This document shows, one piece after another, positions 19,141 to 27,934 of a stretch of DNA of 64,000 bases. The notes under the pieces were generated by a model, which worked only from the letters and a program-made list of their open reading frames with translations, did no database searches and had not been told where the DNA came from. The DNA is from a bacterium HR29 (GTDB lineage Bacteria > Chloroflexota > Dehalococcoidia > Tepidiformales > Tepidiformaceae). The position numbers and the translations under genes are program-made. The stretch spans positions 1,215,602 to 1,279,601 of the forward strand of contig BEIF01000001.1 in NCBI GenBank assembly GCA_002898215.1. Reading direction: 5' to 3'. How positions within the stretch are numbered: position 1 is the stretch's first letter; each line of letters starts with the position of its first letter.

Positions 19141-21038
19141 CCGATCGCCGGCCGCAGCCGCTCCGCGGCCCGGCCCGAGCCCGCCCTCACTCCAACCTGC
19201 GAATCCTCCGGGCGGCGGTGCTCGTCGCGTTCGCGGTGCTCGCCGTACGCCTCGCGCAGTTGCAGATCATCCAGGGCGACGAGTATGCGGAGCGGGCACG
19301 GTCGAACCACCTCCGCGCCGAACAGGTGCTCCCGCCGCGGGGGCTCATCCTCGACCGGAATGGGACGCTCCTCGTGGAGAACGTGCCGGTCTACCGCGCC
19401 ACGCTCGTCCCTGCGCTGTTGCCTCGAGACCCGGAGGAGCGGTACCGGATCTACCTCCGGCTGGAGGAGATCACCGGCGTGCCGGCGGTGAACATCCGGC
19501 AGCTCGTGGAGGAGGCCGAGGCGGACGGGAAGGAGGACGCCGCAATCGAGGTCGCCGGCCACCTGACGCAGGAGCAGGCGATCGTGCTGGACCAGGCTGC
19601 ACCCTCCATGCCCGGCGTCTCCCTTTCCGTCACCCCCAGCCGGCATTACCTCGGCGGTCCGGCCTTCGGACCGCTGCTGGGGTACATCGGGCCCCAGTTC
19701 GCCGAAGACCGGGCGCTCTACCGCGCGCAGGGGTACCTGCCGAACCAGCCGGTGGGGAAGGACGGCGTCGAGTTCGCGTACGAGGCCGCCCTGCGCGGGT
19801 CGCCGGGGCTTCTCATCGCCGAGCAGAACGCGATGGGGGAGGTCCAGCGTGTGCTGGAAACCCACCCCCCTGCACCGGGCAGCAACGTTCAGCTCGCCAT
19901 CGACGCAGGGCTGCAGCAGTACGTGTACGACCTGCTCGTCCGTTCGTTGGGAGAGGCGACGACAGCGGCAGCGGTGGTGATGAACCCGAAGACAGGAGAG
20001 GTATACGCCCTCGTCTCGGTGCCGGGGTACGACAACAACATCTTCCAGAACCTGGAGCTCCGTGGGCATGAGTACGAAGCCCTCCTGCGGGACCCGCGGA
20101 AGCCGCTCCTGAACCACGCCCTCGTGCCGGCGGCGCCTGGCTCGACCTTCAAGCTGGTCACGGCGGCAGCAGCGCTCCAGGAGGGGCGGATCACCCCTTC
20201 GACGGGGAGGAACATCGACAGCCCGATCCTCGAAATCCGCGGCGAAAACGGGGTCATCTACCCTCTGAAGGATTGGCGGACCCACGGCTATCTCGACTTG
20301 CGCGGCGCGATCGCCTGGTCGTCGAACATCTACTTCTACATGGCTTCGTGCGGAATCCCGCAGGAGGGCATCCAAGGGCTTGGGAGAGACCCGCTCGAGT
20401 CGGCGAACATCCTCGGCTACTACGCCCGCGCCTTCGGCTTCGGGGAGCCATCGGGGATCGACATCGGGGGCGAGATGACCGGCGTTGTGCCGACGCCGGA
20501 GTGGAAGCGGCGCTCGCGGAGCGGGCCGATGTTCAACCCCGAAGACCGCGACTGGTACCTGGCCGATACCTGCTTCATGGGCATCGGGCAGGGGGACGTG
20601 ACGGCCACGCCGCTCCAGGTGGCCCGGATGACGGCCGCCATCGCCAACGGCGGTACGCTGGTCACGCCCCACGTGGTGAACGCGATTCTGGACAGCGACG
20701 GGAACGTCGTTCAGCGCATCGAGCCGAAGACGAAGCCAGTGCCCGTGGCGCCGGAGCATCTCCAGGTCATCCGCGAGGGGATGCTGCTCTCGGTACGCCA
20801 GGGCGCAGGCGCCGCGGCGGCCCAGCCGGGCATCGAGATCGCAGGAAAGACCGGAACAGCCGAATTCAAGACGCCCGACGGCCAGACGAAAGAGCACGCC
20901 TGGTTCACGGGCTTCGCCCCCTACCACGACCCGGAGGTCGTCGTGACCGTTTACTTCGACCTTGGCATGGGGGGCGCGAAGGCCGCGCCCGTCGCGGGGC
21001 AGATCATCCGCTACTTCATGGAGCACCGCCAGCCGTGA
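19131..21038 (+). CDS. mrdA: Penicillin-binding protein 2 (elongation transpeptidase)
   Basis: A class B PBP that cross-links peptidoglycan during elongation. The 635-residue protein has an N-terminal membrane helix (about 22-42), the pedestal domain, and a transpeptidase with the catalytic SxxK as Ser338-Thr-Phe-Lys, SxN as SSN near 397, and KTG in AGKTGTAEF near 573. It overlaps mreD by 10 bp, and its stop overlaps the rodA start. Confidence 0.96.
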   Translation: MAVTDRRPQPLRGPARARPHSNLRILRAAVLVAFAVLAVRLAQLQIIQGDEYAERARSNHLRAEQVLPPRGLILDRNGTLLVENVPVYRATLVPALLPRDPEERYRIYLRLEEITGVPAVNIRQLVEEAEADGKEDAAIEVAGHLTQEQAIVLDQAAPSMPGVSLSVTPSRHYLGGPAFGPLLGYIGPQFAEDRALYRAQGYLPNQPVGKDGVEFAYEAALRGSPGLLIAEQNAMGEVQRVLETHPPAPGSNVQLAIDAGLQQYVYDLLVRSLGEATTAAAVVMNPKTGEVYALVSVPGYDNNIFQNLELRGHEYEALLRDPRKPLLNHALVPAAPGSTFKLVTAAAALQEGRITPSTGRNIDSPILEIRGENGVIYPLKDWRTHGYLDLRGAIAWSSNIYFYMASCGIPQEGIQGLGRDPLESANILGYYARAFGFGEPSGIDIGGEMTGVVPTPEWKRRSRSGPMFNPEDRDWYLADTCFMGIGQGDVTATPLQVARMTAAIANGGTLVTPHVVNAILDSDGNVVQRIEPKTKPVPVAPEHLQVIREGMLLSVRQGAGAAAAQPGIEIAGKTGTAEFKTPDGQTKEHAWFTGFAPYHDPEVVVTVYFDLGMGGAKAAPVAGQIIRYFMEHRQP

Positions 21039-22195
21039 CTGCCGTCCTCCGCCGCTCCCGTCTCGACGCTCGAGCCGCGTTCCGCGGATGGGATCGCTTC
21101 GATGCCGTGATGACCCTGGCGGCGCTTGGACTGGTGGTGCTCGGCTTGCTCCTCATCCACAGCGGGTCGAGGAACGAGTACTCGGGGCCGGCTCTCAGCT
21201 TCGCGAACCCGGTCGTCAAGCAGCTGGTGTTCGCACTGGTGGGACTCGGGGCGATGCTGGTGATGTCCAGGGTCGATTACCACCGGCTTACCCACTACTG
21301 GTGGCTGTGGTACGGTCTGTCCCTCCTTGCGCTCGTGGCCGTCCTCATCGTCGGGCAGACGCAGTTCGGCTCGACGCGATGGTTCGACATCGGGCCCGTC
21401 CAGGTACAGCCCTCGGAATTCGCGAAGGTCGCGGTCATCGTGGCGCTCGCCCGCTTCTTCGCCGACTACGGCGGTGACGCGCGCGACCTGCGCGCGTTGC
21501 TCGTCTCGCTCGCGATCGTGGTGCCGGTCGCCCTCCTCATCTTCGTCGAGCCCGACCTGGGGACGGCTGCAGTGACCATCGCCATCTGGCTCGGCGTGGT
21601 CGTGGTCGCCGGCGTCAACCGCAGCCACCTCGCCCTTCTGGCGGCCGTTTGCTTGGCAGCGGCACCGTTCGTGTGGACGTTCGCCGTCGCCGACTACCAG
21701 GTGGAGCGGGTAAGCATCCTCGTCGACCCCTACCGCGACCAGGGGGGGCTCGGGGCCGGCTACAACGTCATCCAGGCCGAAACGGCGATCGGTTCCGGCG
21801 GGTTGCTGGGGAAGGGGCTGGGGAACGGAGAGCAAACGCAGCTCGAGTTCTTGAAGGTGCCGACGAAGGACTTCATCTTCAGCGTCCTGGGTGAAGAGCT
21901 TGGCTTCGCCGGGGCGATGGGCCTGTTCGCCCTTTACATCCTGCTGCTCTGGCGGGGAATCCGAGCGGCACAGATCGCCGGTGACGCCGCCGGTCAACTC
22001 ATTGCCGTCGGCATCGTGGTCCTCATCCTCACCCAGACGTTCATCAACATCGCCGTGAACGTCGGGCTCTTCCCCGTGACGGGCATCCCCCTACCGTTTG
22101 TCAGCCAGGGAGGGAGCTCCCTGGTGGCGCTGTTCGCGTCGCTCGGCATCCTGCAGAGCATCATCCTCCGGCACCGCTCGTACCGGCAGGTGTAG
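21035..22195 (+). CDS. rodA: Rod shape-determining protein RodA (SEDS glycosyltransferase)
   Basis: RodA polymerises glycan strands with PBP2. The 386-residue polytopic protein carries SEDS-family marks: QPSEFAKVAVI, the EPDLGTA loop with the essential acidic residue, GLGNGEQTQLEFLKVPTKDF, and the FVSQGGSSLV segment near the C terminus. The GTG start overlaps the PBP2 stop as GTGA. The last 35 bp overlap the convergent radA gene, so no terminator separates the two operons. Confidence 0.96.
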   Translation: MTAVLRRSRLDARAAFRGWDRFDAVMTLAALGLVVLGLLLIHSGSRNEYSGPALSFANPVVKQLVFALVGLGAMLVMSRVDYHRLTHYWWLWYGLSLLALVAVLIVGQTQFGSTRWFDIGPVQVQPSEFAKVAVIVALARFFADYGGDARDLRALLVSLAIVVPVALLIFVEPDLGTAAVTIAIWLGVVVVAGVNRSHLALLAAVCLAAAPFVWTFAVADYQVERVSILVDPYRDQGGLGAGYNVIQAETAIGSGGLLGKGLGNGEQTQLEFLKVPTKDFIFSVLGEELGFAGAMGLFALYILLLWRGIRAAQIAGDAAGQLIAVGIVVLILTQTFINIAVNVGLFPVTGIPLPFVSQGGSSLVALFASLGILQSIILRHRSYRQV

Positions 22196-23537
22196 CGCCG
22201 AACACGAGCCGCGCCGCGTGGCGAACCGTCGCCGCCGGAAGCAGTTCGAGCGCCCCCGGAGGGTGGTCGGCGCCCGCCGGGACCACGCATCGCCGCACCC
22301 CGAGGCGTTCGAGCTCGGCGAGGCGGCGCCCGAGCTGCGCCACGGGCCGAACGGCGCCCGAGAGCGCCACTTCGCCCACGGCGGCGAGGTCGGCGGGGAG
22401 CGGCTCGTCGCGCACGGCCGACACGATGGCGAGCGCCAGGGCGAGGTCGGCGGCGGAGTCGCGGATGCGGAGGCCACCCGAAGTGCTCACGACGACGTCG
22501 TAGGTGCCCGCGTTCACTCCGGCGCGCCGGGCCAGGACGGCCAGGAGGAGGTGCAGCCGCGCGCCTTCGATTCCAACCGCGATCCGGCGCGGGACCGCAA
22601 GGTGACTCGGCACCGCGAGCGCTTGGACCTCGACCGCGATGGGGCGGGTTCCCTCCATCACCGCGGCGATCGCCGAGCCCGATGCCTCGGGGTCGCGCCC
22701 GGCGAGGAAGAGGTGCGCCGGCTGTTCGACACTGCGAAGGCCGGTGCCGGTCATCTCGAAGACGCCGATCTCGTCGGTGGCACCGAAGCGGTTCTTGGCA
22801 GCCCGAAGCACGCGAACCAGCCCGGAATCGGTGCCTTCGAAGTAGAGCACCACATCGACCAGATGCTCCAGGAGGCGCGGGCCGGCAATGTCGCCTCCCT
22901 TCGTCACGTGACCCGTGAGGATGACTGCCGTGCCGGTCGCCTTCGCCCAGGCGACGACGGCCGCCGCTGCCTCAGTGAGCTGGGCGGGGCCACCAGTGCG
23001 CCCTTCGACCCCCTGCACCGCCACGGTCTGGATCGAATCGATGATGAGCACGTCGAGGCCGTCCGCCTCGGCCCGAGCGAGGACCGGCTCCAGCTCCGTG
23101 CTCGCCATGAGTCGCACGGGCGACCGGCTCAGCCCGAGGCGCTCGGCGCGCATCCGCACCTGGCGAGGCGATTCCTCGCCACAGAGGTAGCCCACACGCC
23201 ACCCTCGGCGCGCCAAGGCATCCGCGGCTTGGAGCACGAGGGTCGACTTCCCCACGCCGGGCTCACCGCCCACGAGCACGACGCTGGCCGCCACCAGGCC
23301 GCCGCCGAGCACCTGGTCCAGCTCGCCGATACCGGTCACCAGGCGCGTCTCGCCGTCCCCGGGGACGTCGCCGAGCAGGACCGCCTCGGCGGCTGCCGTG
23401 GGGGGCGTCTTCGCGGTCACCGTCTCCGCAACTTCGGCGAGGGTGTGCCACTGGGCGCAGTGGGGACAGCGGCCGACGTAGGCGACCGTCTGCCAGCCGC
23501 AGGAGGAGCAGACGTAGCGCTGGCGCGGCTTCGGCAC
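22161..23537 (-). CDS. radA: DNA repair protein RadA
   Basis: RadA is a RecA-like helicase acting on recombination branches. The 458-residue protein has the N-terminal zinc finger (Cys10, Cys13, Cys24, Cys27), Walker A GEPGVGKST, the RadA signature KNRFG near residue 246, and a C-terminal Lon-protease-like domain (DLALALAIVSAVRDEPLP). It lies 17 bp after recG in the same direction and ends inside rodA. Confidence 0.97.
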   Translation of the reverse strand: MPKPRQRYVCSSCGWQTVAYVGRCPHCAQWHTLAEVAETVTAKTPPTAAAEAVLLGDVPGDGETRLVTGIGELDQVLGGGLVAASVVLVGGEPGVGKSTLVLQAADALARRGWRVGYLCGEESPRQVRMRAERLGLSRSPVRLMASTELEPVLARAEADGLDVLIIDSIQTVAVQGVEGRTGGPAQLTEAAAAVVAWAKATGTAVILTGHVTKGGDIAGPRLLEHLVDVVLYFEGTDSGLVRVLRAAKNRFGATDEIGVFEMTGTGLRSVEQPAHLFLAGRDPEASGSAIAAVMEGTRPIAVEVQALAVPSHLAVPRRIAVGIEGARLHLLLAVLARRAGVNAGTYDVVVSTSGGLRIRDSAADLALALAIVSAVRDEPLPADLAAVGEVALSGAVRPVAQLGRRLAELERLGVRRCVVPAGADHPPGALELLPAATVRHAARLVFGATPAGTSGAGG

Positions 23538-23554
23538 GGCCGTATCCTACGCGC

Positions 23555-26035
23555 TCAGTTCGCCTCCGTCGCGCGGTCGAGGAACGGGCGAACCGCGTCG
23601 GCCAGGGCGCGGTGGTCGGAACGGGCGAGTTCGGGGTCCCGTTCGAGCACCTCGGTGGCCATCCGTCGGGCAAGGTCGAGCAGGTCCCGGTCGGAGAACC
23701 GGGCGACGCGCAGCATGCTGTTGGGGCCGGATTGGGCGCGCCCCCACACCTCGCCTTCGCCGCGCATTTCGAGGTCGATCTCCGCCAGGCGAAAGCCGTC
23801 GGTGGTTTCGACCATCGCCTGAAGGCGTTCGCGCGCTTCGGGCCCGGGGTCCTCGTCGGTGCTGAAGAGGAGGCAGTAGCTCTGCCGCTCGGACCGTCCC
23901 ACGCGACCTCGCAGCTGGTGGAGCTGGCTGAGACCGAACCGCTCCGCGCCCTCGATGATGATCACGGTGGCGTTGGGAACGTCGATCCCGACCTCGATGA
24001 CGCTCGTCGACACCAGAACGTCGGCCTCGCCGCGGGCGAAGCGCTGCATGACCTCGTCCTTCTGGCGGCCGGGCATCCGACCGTGCAGCAGCTCCACACG
24101 GTAGGCGCGGAAGGGGCCGCGCCGGAGCCGTTCGAACTCCTCCTCGGCCGAGCGTACGTCCAGGGCTTCCGACTCCTCCACCAGGGGGCAGATGACGTAC
24201 GCCTGCTCCCCGGCGTCGAGCCGCTCCCGGACGAAGGCGTACGCCTCTTCGCGCTCGTGGGGCTGAACCCACACCGTTTTCACGGGCTTCCGGCCCGGCG
24301 GGAGCTCGTCGATGGTCGACACATCGAGGTCGCCGTAGACCGTGAGGGCGAGCGTGCGTGGGATGGGCGTGGCCGTCATCACGAGAAGGTGGGGGTTGAC
24401 GCCCTTCTGCCGGAGCTTCGAACGCTGCATCACGCCGAAGCGGTGCTGCTCATCGATGACAGCGAGGCCGAGTCGGGGAATCTGCACGCCCTCCTCGATG
24501 AGCGCGTGGGTGCCGATGAGGATATCGGCTCCGCCGTGGGCAGCGTCGCGGCGGACCTGCTCCTTCTCCGCCTCGGAGAGCGAACCGGTGAGGAGGAGGA
24601 CGCGAATGGGCCGCCCGAACCAGGGAGGAACGTACACGCCCGCGAGGGCCGTCTCTCCCCCGCCGAGGAGCCGGGCGATGCTGCGTTCGTGCTGCTCGGC
24701 CAGGATCTCCGTGGGCGCCATGAGGGCGGCCTGCCAGCCGGAGTGCACCGCCGCCAGCATCGCCGCGAGGGCGACCACCGTCTTCCCGCTCCCCACATCC
24801 CCCTGGAGGAGGCGCAGCATCGGCTCCGGCTGGGCGATATCGGTGAGGATCTCGTCGAGCGCACGCCGCTGGCTCCCCGTCAGCGGGAAGGGTAGCGAGG
24901 CGAGGAAGGCGTCCAGCTTCGTCCCCAGGCTGAGGCGAGGAGCCTCCCGACCGCGCTGCCACTCGGCGCGGCGGCGCAGCACGGCGACCTGCACCGCGAG
25001 CAGTTCGCCGAGGGCGATGCGCCGCCGCGCCTCCTCCGCTTCGCCGAAGGATGCGGGCGCGTGGCAGGCTCGCACCGCCGCGGCCAGGGGAACGAGCCCC
25101 TCGCGCACCGCCAGCCACGAAGGGACCGGGTCCGGGAGGTGGTCGGCAACGGCCTCGACGGCCGCCCGCACGATGCGCCGGATGCTCTTCTGGCCGAGCC
25201 CCTGCGTCGCCGGGTAAATCGGCAGCAGCCGGCCGGGCGACATCGCCTCGGCATCGAAGGGTTCGTATTCGGGGTTCTCCATTTGGAGACGGCCGCGGAA
25301 GACCCGCACCTTTCCCGAAACGACGAGCTCGTCGCCGACCGTGAGCTGCTTGGCCACGTACGGCATGTTGAACCAGACGATGCGCAGCACACCGGTCCCG
25401 TCCGTGAGGAGGGCCTCGGTTCCGCGCAGCCGAGCTCCGAACCGCGCCTCGCCGATGGACGCGACCCTCGCCACCACCGTCACCGGATAGGCCGTTGGGC
25501 CCAGCTCCCGAATGGCGCGGACGTCGGTGAAATCGGCGTACCGGCGGGGGAAATGGAGAGCCGCCTCGCCCACCGTGCGCACACCGAGCCGTTCGAACTT
25601 CGCCGCCAGAGCACGACTGACGCCGGGGAGCGCTTCGAGCGGCGAATCGGGGCCGATGCCGGCCGCGCGGCCACTCGTCGCCGGCTGCCTCGGCCGGGGC
25701 GGGCGGACTCCGCGGGAGGCCGACCGCGACGGGGCGGAGCCAGGCGAGGGACCGGCAGTGGGCTCGAGAGGGGCTGCCAGGCGGAACGGGCGGCCTTCGA
25801 GCGCATCCAAGGCGGCGCGAAGCCACGCCCGCCTCCGTTCGGGGCTCAGGCTGCGGTAACCACCACGAGGCAGTGCGCGAACCGCCGTCGCCATCGGGTG
25901 GCCGGGGTTGCCGCCGACGGATGTTCGGAGGAGCGCATCCAGCCCCTCGATGACGACGGCGTCCCGGCAGCCACCCCGTAGCTCCAGCTCGAAGATGCGC
26001 CGCAGCCGCTCCGCATCGAGCGCCGGAACGCTCAT
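23555..26035 (-). CDS. recG: ATP-dependent DNA helicase RecG
   Basis: RecG remodels stalled forks and Holliday junctions. The 826-residue protein has an extra basic N-terminal segment of about 150 residues before the wedge OB domain (HFPRRYADFTD), then the helicase core with GDVGSGKTVVA, DEQHRFGV, TATPIPRTLAL and QLRGRVGRSERQSY. The ATG at 26035 overlaps the degV stop as ATGA and is preferred to an upstream in-frame start at 26053. Confidence 0.97.
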   Translation of the reverse strand: MSVPALDAERLRRIFELELRGGCRDAVVIEGLDALLRTSVGGNPGHPMATAVRALPRGGYRSLSPERRRAWLRAALDALEGRPFRLAAPLEPTAGPSPGSAPSRSASRGVRPPRPRQPATSGRAAGIGPDSPLEALPGVSRALAAKFERLGVRTVGEAALHFPRRYADFTDVRAIRELGPTAYPVTVVARVASIGEARFGARLRGTEALLTDGTGVLRIVWFNMPYVAKQLTVGDELVVSGKVRVFRGRLQMENPEYEPFDAEAMSPGRLLPIYPATQGLGQKSIRRIVRAAVEAVADHLPDPVPSWLAVREGLVPLAAAVRACHAPASFGEAEEARRRIALGELLAVQVAVLRRRAEWQRGREAPRLSLGTKLDAFLASLPFPLTGSQRRALDEILTDIAQPEPMLRLLQGDVGSGKTVVALAAMLAAVHSGWQAALMAPTEILAEQHERSIARLLGGGETALAGVYVPPWFGRPIRVLLLTGSLSEAEKEQVRRDAAHGGADILIGTHALIEEGVQIPRLGLAVIDEQHRFGVMQRSKLRQKGVNPHLLVMTATPIPRTLALTVYGDLDVSTIDELPPGRKPVKTVWVQPHEREEAYAFVRERLDAGEQAYVICPLVEESEALDVRSAEEEFERLRRGPFRAYRVELLHGRMPGRQKDEVMQRFARGEADVLVSTSVIEVGIDVPNATVIIIEGAERFGLSQLHQLRGRVGRSERQSYCLLFSTDEDPGPEARERLQAMVETTDGFRLAEIDLEMRGEGEVWGRAQSGPNSMLRVARFSDRDLLDLARRMATEVLERDPELARSDHRALADAVRPFLDRATEAN

Positions 26036-26880
26036 GTCGGCATCACCGGGCACACGCCCAAGGTGTTGGGGCCAGTGTAGACGCCCACGATCGGGCCGAT
26101 GTGGCCCCGGATGATCTCGGTGCCGGGAAGGTCAGGGCGGACGCGCTCGATGAAGGCATCGGCTTCGGCATCGTTGCCGGCACAAGCCACGAAGAGGCGG
26201 CGCGCGCCGCGGTGCTCGCGGACGAACTCCGCGAGGCGCTCGAGGGCGCGAGCGCGGGTTCGCACCCGGTCGAAGGGTGCCACCTCGCCATCCTCGACGT
26301 GCACCAGCGGCTTCACGTTGAGCAGCGTGCCGAGCATGGATCGCGCTCGGCCGATCCGCCCGCCCTTCTGCAGGTACTCGAGGGTGTCGAGGACACAGAC
26401 GACGTGCACGGCCCCGATGGTAGCGTTGGCGGCGGCGACCACGGATGCCAAGTCGGCACCTGCGGCCGCCTGCTCCGCTGCCGCCAATACCACGGCGCCC
26501 AGACCGAGGCTGACGTTCTTCGAGTCGATCAGTTCGATAGGCCGGCCCGCCTCCGCCGCGACCTCGGTGGCTGCCAGCCGGGCGGAGTTCAACGTCCCCG
26601 AAAGCTTCGCGGAGATGTGGACGGAAAGGATCGCATCGGCTCCGCTCCCCAACACGCGGCGGTACGCCGTCGCGAACTGCTCCACGCTGGGCTGGCTCGT
26701 GCGGGGAAGGACCTTGCTCGCTTCCAGACGCCGATAGAAGCGCTCGGCGTCGATGTCGACACCGTCGAGGAGGGCCTCGTCGCCGAAGAAGACCGTCAGG
26801 GGAACGACCTCGATCCCGTACCGTTCGACGAGCTCCCGGGGGAGGTCGCAGGTGGAGTCGGTGACGATGCGGACGTTCAT
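26032..26880 (-). CDS. DegV / FakB-type fatty acid-binding protein
   Basis: DegV-family proteins bind a fatty acid and, as FakB, present it to the kinase FakA to make acyl-phosphate. The 282-residue protein opens with VRIVTDSTCDLP and has the lipid-headgroup loop TSQPSVEQF and the VHISAKLSGTLNSAR motif. A FakA-like kinase gene lies 1.05 kb away beyond rpe and rpmB, supporting a fatty acid kinase pair. It is translationally coupled to recG downstream. Confidence 0.9.
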   Translation of the reverse strand: MNVRIVTDSTCDLPRELVERYGIEVVPLTVFFGDEALLDGVDIDAERFYRRLEASKVLPRTSQPSVEQFATAYRRVLGSGADAILSVHISAKLSGTLNSARLAATEVAAEAGRPIELIDSKNVSLGLGAVVLAAAEQAAAGADLASVVAAANATIGAVHVVCVLDTLEYLQKGGRIGRARSMLGTLLNVKPLVHVEDGEVAPFDRVRTRARALERLAEFVREHRGARRLFVACAGNDAEADAFIERVRPDLPGTEIIRGHIGPIVGVYTGPNTLGVCPVMPT

Positions 26881-26918
26881 CAGCCTGCCGATGAATTGAT
26901 CACGCGCCTATGCGGGGC

Positions 26919-26951
26919 AGTATAACGGCAGGGGCGAACCCCGGTTAGAAT
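26919..26951. promoter_or_regulatory. Divergent degV / rpe promoter region
   Basis: TATACT at 26919-26924 on the minus strand would give degV a leader of about 30 nt. On the plus strand TAGAAT at 26946-26951 is 6 nt before the rpe GTG, so rpe transcription could begin at its start codon. A TATAAC at 26921 is an alternative plus-strand -10. Confidence 0.5.
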
Positions 26952-26957
26952 GCGGAC

Positions 26958-27647
26958 GTGCGACCGGTGAAGCTCGCCCCGTCGATCCTGACAGCGGATT
27001 TCGGGCGGCTGGCCGACGAGGTGCGGGCGGCCGAAGCGGGAGGCGCCGATTACCTCCACCTCGACGTGATGGACGGCCGCTTCGTGCCGAACATCACCTT
27101 CGGACCGCTCGTCATCGAGGCGTTGCGCAAGGTGACGCGTCTCCCCTTCGACATCCACCTGATGATCGTGGAGCCTGAGCGTCATCTCGACGCCTTCGCC
27201 GAACTGGCAGACATCCTGAACGTGCACGTGGAGGTTTCGCCCCATATCCACCGCACTCTCGAGTCCATCCGGCGGCGCGGCGTCCGGGCCGGCGTCTGTC
27301 TGAACCCCGGCACTCCCGTCGCCGCCGTGGAAGAGGTGCTCGGCGAGGCGGACCAGGTGATGGTGATGGCGGTGAACCCTGGCTGGGGAGGGCAGGCGCT
27401 CATCCCCAGAGCGCTCGAAAAGGCGGAGCGGCTCCGGCGGCTCATCGACGAGCGGGGCTTGGCGACGGAGATCGAGATCGACGGCGGCGTGAAGGTGAGC
27501 AACGTGGCGGCGTGCGTGGCCGCCGGAGCCGACGTCCTCGTGTGTGGGAGCAGCGTCTACAACGCCGACGGCAGCGTTGCCGAGAATCTGGCGGCGCTCC
27601 GCGCGGCGGCCGAACAGGCGCGAGCGGAACTCGTCAGGAAACCTTGA
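26958..27647 (+). CDS. rpe: Ribulose-phosphate 3-epimerase
   Basis: Rpe interconverts ribulose 5-phosphate and xylulose 5-phosphate. The 229-residue TIM barrel has APSILTADF, HLDVMDGRFVPNITFG with metal-binding His and Asp, HLMIVEPERH, MAVNPGWGGQ and EIDGGV. The GTG start is only 6 nt after a TAGAAT hexamer. Its 3' end overlaps the convergent rpmB gene by 14 bp. Confidence 0.97.
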   Translation: MRPVKLAPSILTADFGRLADEVRAAEAGGADYLHLDVMDGRFVPNITFGPLVIEALRKVTRLPFDIHLMIVEPERHLDAFAELADILNVHVEVSPHIHRTLESIRRRGVRAGVCLNPGTPVAAVEEVLGEADQVMVMAVNPGWGGQALIPRALEKAERLRRLIDERGLATEIEIDGGVKVSNVAACVAAGADVLVCGSSVYNADGSVAENLAALRAAAEQARAELVRKP

Positions 27648-27846
27648 CCAGCGTGCGCAGACACCGGGTGCAGACGTTCAGCCGCACCCACTGGCCGTCC
27701 ACGAACAGCCGGTGCTTGTGGACGTTCGGGCGGAAGAACCGGCTCTTCTTCGGTGCCTTCCGCTCCCACCGGCCGCCGTGCTGGTGACGGATGTACCGTC
27801 CGAACTGGGTTGTCTTCCCGCAAACGTCGCAGGCGCCACTGGCCAT
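27634..27846 (-). CDS. rpmB: 50S ribosomal protein L28
   Basis: A 70-residue L28 of the zinc-binding type: Cys6-x2-Cys9 at the N terminus and Cys-x2-Cys in NVCTRCLRTL at the C terminus. The KSRFFRPNVHKHRL core is standard. It is divergent from fakA, a neighbour in many Gram-positive genomes. Confidence 0.97.
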   Translation of the reverse strand: MASGACDVCGKTTQFGRYIRHQHGGRWERKAPKKSRFFRPNVHKHRLFVDGQWVRLNVCTRCLRTLVKVS

Positions 27847-27934
27847 GCGGCATCATTCCCTTCGCAGAGTGCGTGGAACGTATGCTACCAACGAGCAGCC
27901 CCAAGGGCCAACCGAACCACGAGGTGCCGAACCT

